Assembly (NCBI GenBank): GCA_963822115.1
Contig: CAWGGM010000004.1
Location: 186,001-250,000 of the forward strand
Source: CAWDXG01 sp963822115
GTDB taxonomy: Bacteria > Myxococcota_A > Polyangia > Polyangiales > Polyangiaceae
Reading direction: 5' to 3'
Length of the DNA stretch: 64,000 nt
Each line of letters starts with the position of its first letter. Positions within the stretch are counted from its first letter, which is position 1. The notes beneath the pieces were generated by a model. The model made no database searches and was not told where the DNA came from. It worked only from the letters and a program-made list of their open reading frames with translations. The translations under genes and the position numbers were made by a program. This document shows, one piece after another, positions 63,873-64,000 of this stretch.

Positions 63873-64000
63873 TCACTTGTAGGCGATGGCCGCGCTGCTC
63901 GGACCTGCCAGCGCCATGACCTCGGTCGAACGGAACCCGGCGGCGCGCGCCCAGCTGTCGAAGTCGGCAGCCGGTGTAGTCGAAGCCGTCGTGCGTCTCG
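63873..64000 (-). CDS. C-terminal part of a methyltransferase (frameshift near the edge)
   Basis: The last 32 codons read ADFDSWARAAGF and RSTEVMALAGPSSAAIAYK, the C-terminal pattern of O-methyltransferases of the acetylserotonin-like type. Upstream of ADFDSW the matching residues (HDGFDYTG) are found in another frame, which would join if the base at 63969 were absent. So the coding is either frameshifted or contains a sequence error at the window edge. Substrate unknown. Confidence 0.55.
   Translation of the reverse strand, partial: RRTTASTTPAADFDSWARAAGFRSTEVMALAGPSSAAIAYK

Overview
This is a GC-rich, densely coding bacterial segment with genes on both strands and frequent GTG and TTG starts. 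It most resembles a myxobacterium-like member of the Myxococcota (Polyangiales type). The evidence is about 15 secreted lipoproteins whose lipobox cysteine is often followed by Gly/Ser/Ala/Thr linkers built from 15-24 bp tandem DNA repeats, plus Cys-rich repeat proteins, an IgGFc-binding-type protein, a WAVG-type propeller lipoprotein and a transmembrane pseudokinase. This assignment is an inference from protein style; there is no rRNA, and I recognised no tRNA, CRISPR array, insertion sequence or prophage.

Layout. 1-6563: the edge of an acyl-CoA dehydrogenase, a pseudokinase, small lipoproteins, an aldonolactone-oxidase-like flavoenzyme and a TetR gene followed by a membrane protein. 6565-13817 (all minus): a fadJ-fadI beta-oxidation pair, an unknown protein, an amidase and a MgtC/DUF4010 membrane protein. 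13900-21891: a CBM9-like lipoprotein, an outer-membrane barrel, the complete 2-oxoglutarate dehydrogenase operon (sucA-sucB-lpdA), a DUF302 protein and a small zinc ribbon. 22032-29981: a TetR regulator, a lipoprotein, a tiny zinc ribbon and, divergently, a large two-gene operon for an ATP-dependent activase/dehydratase-like iron-sulfur system. The intergenic region between them carries two matching palindromes. 30097-37459: lipoproteins (one frameshifted), zinc-ribbon proteins, an FMN reductase and a crotonase. 37835-41636: an unusual cluster with a zinc-ribbon protein, three proteins each with tandem YbjQ/DUF74-like domains, and two small membrane proteins, preceded by a palindrome. 41644-46383: SET-domain protein, lipoprotein, bacterioferritin, exonuclease III, MFS carrier. 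46432-52259: three consecutive large surface lipoproteins. 52367-58870: SerB, a lipoprotein, a STAS-like protein, an acyltransferase/epimerase pair and a large lipoprotein with a CxxCH motif. 59043-63748: a carbon monoxide dehydrogenase operon (ferredoxin, cooS, cooC with a histidine-rich nickel-binding-like extension, FAD oxidoreductase). 63873-64000: the 3' edge of a methyltransferase gene.

Metabolic reading. A full oxidative TCA-cycle complex and beta-oxidation indicate respiratory life, while the nickel CO dehydrogenase and the ATP-driven activase system are normally oxygen-sensitive. Together they suggest an organism that passes through anoxic or microoxic conditions. The strongest candidates for something undescribed are the tandem DUF74 cluster, the palindrome-flanked activase operon and the His-rich CooC.
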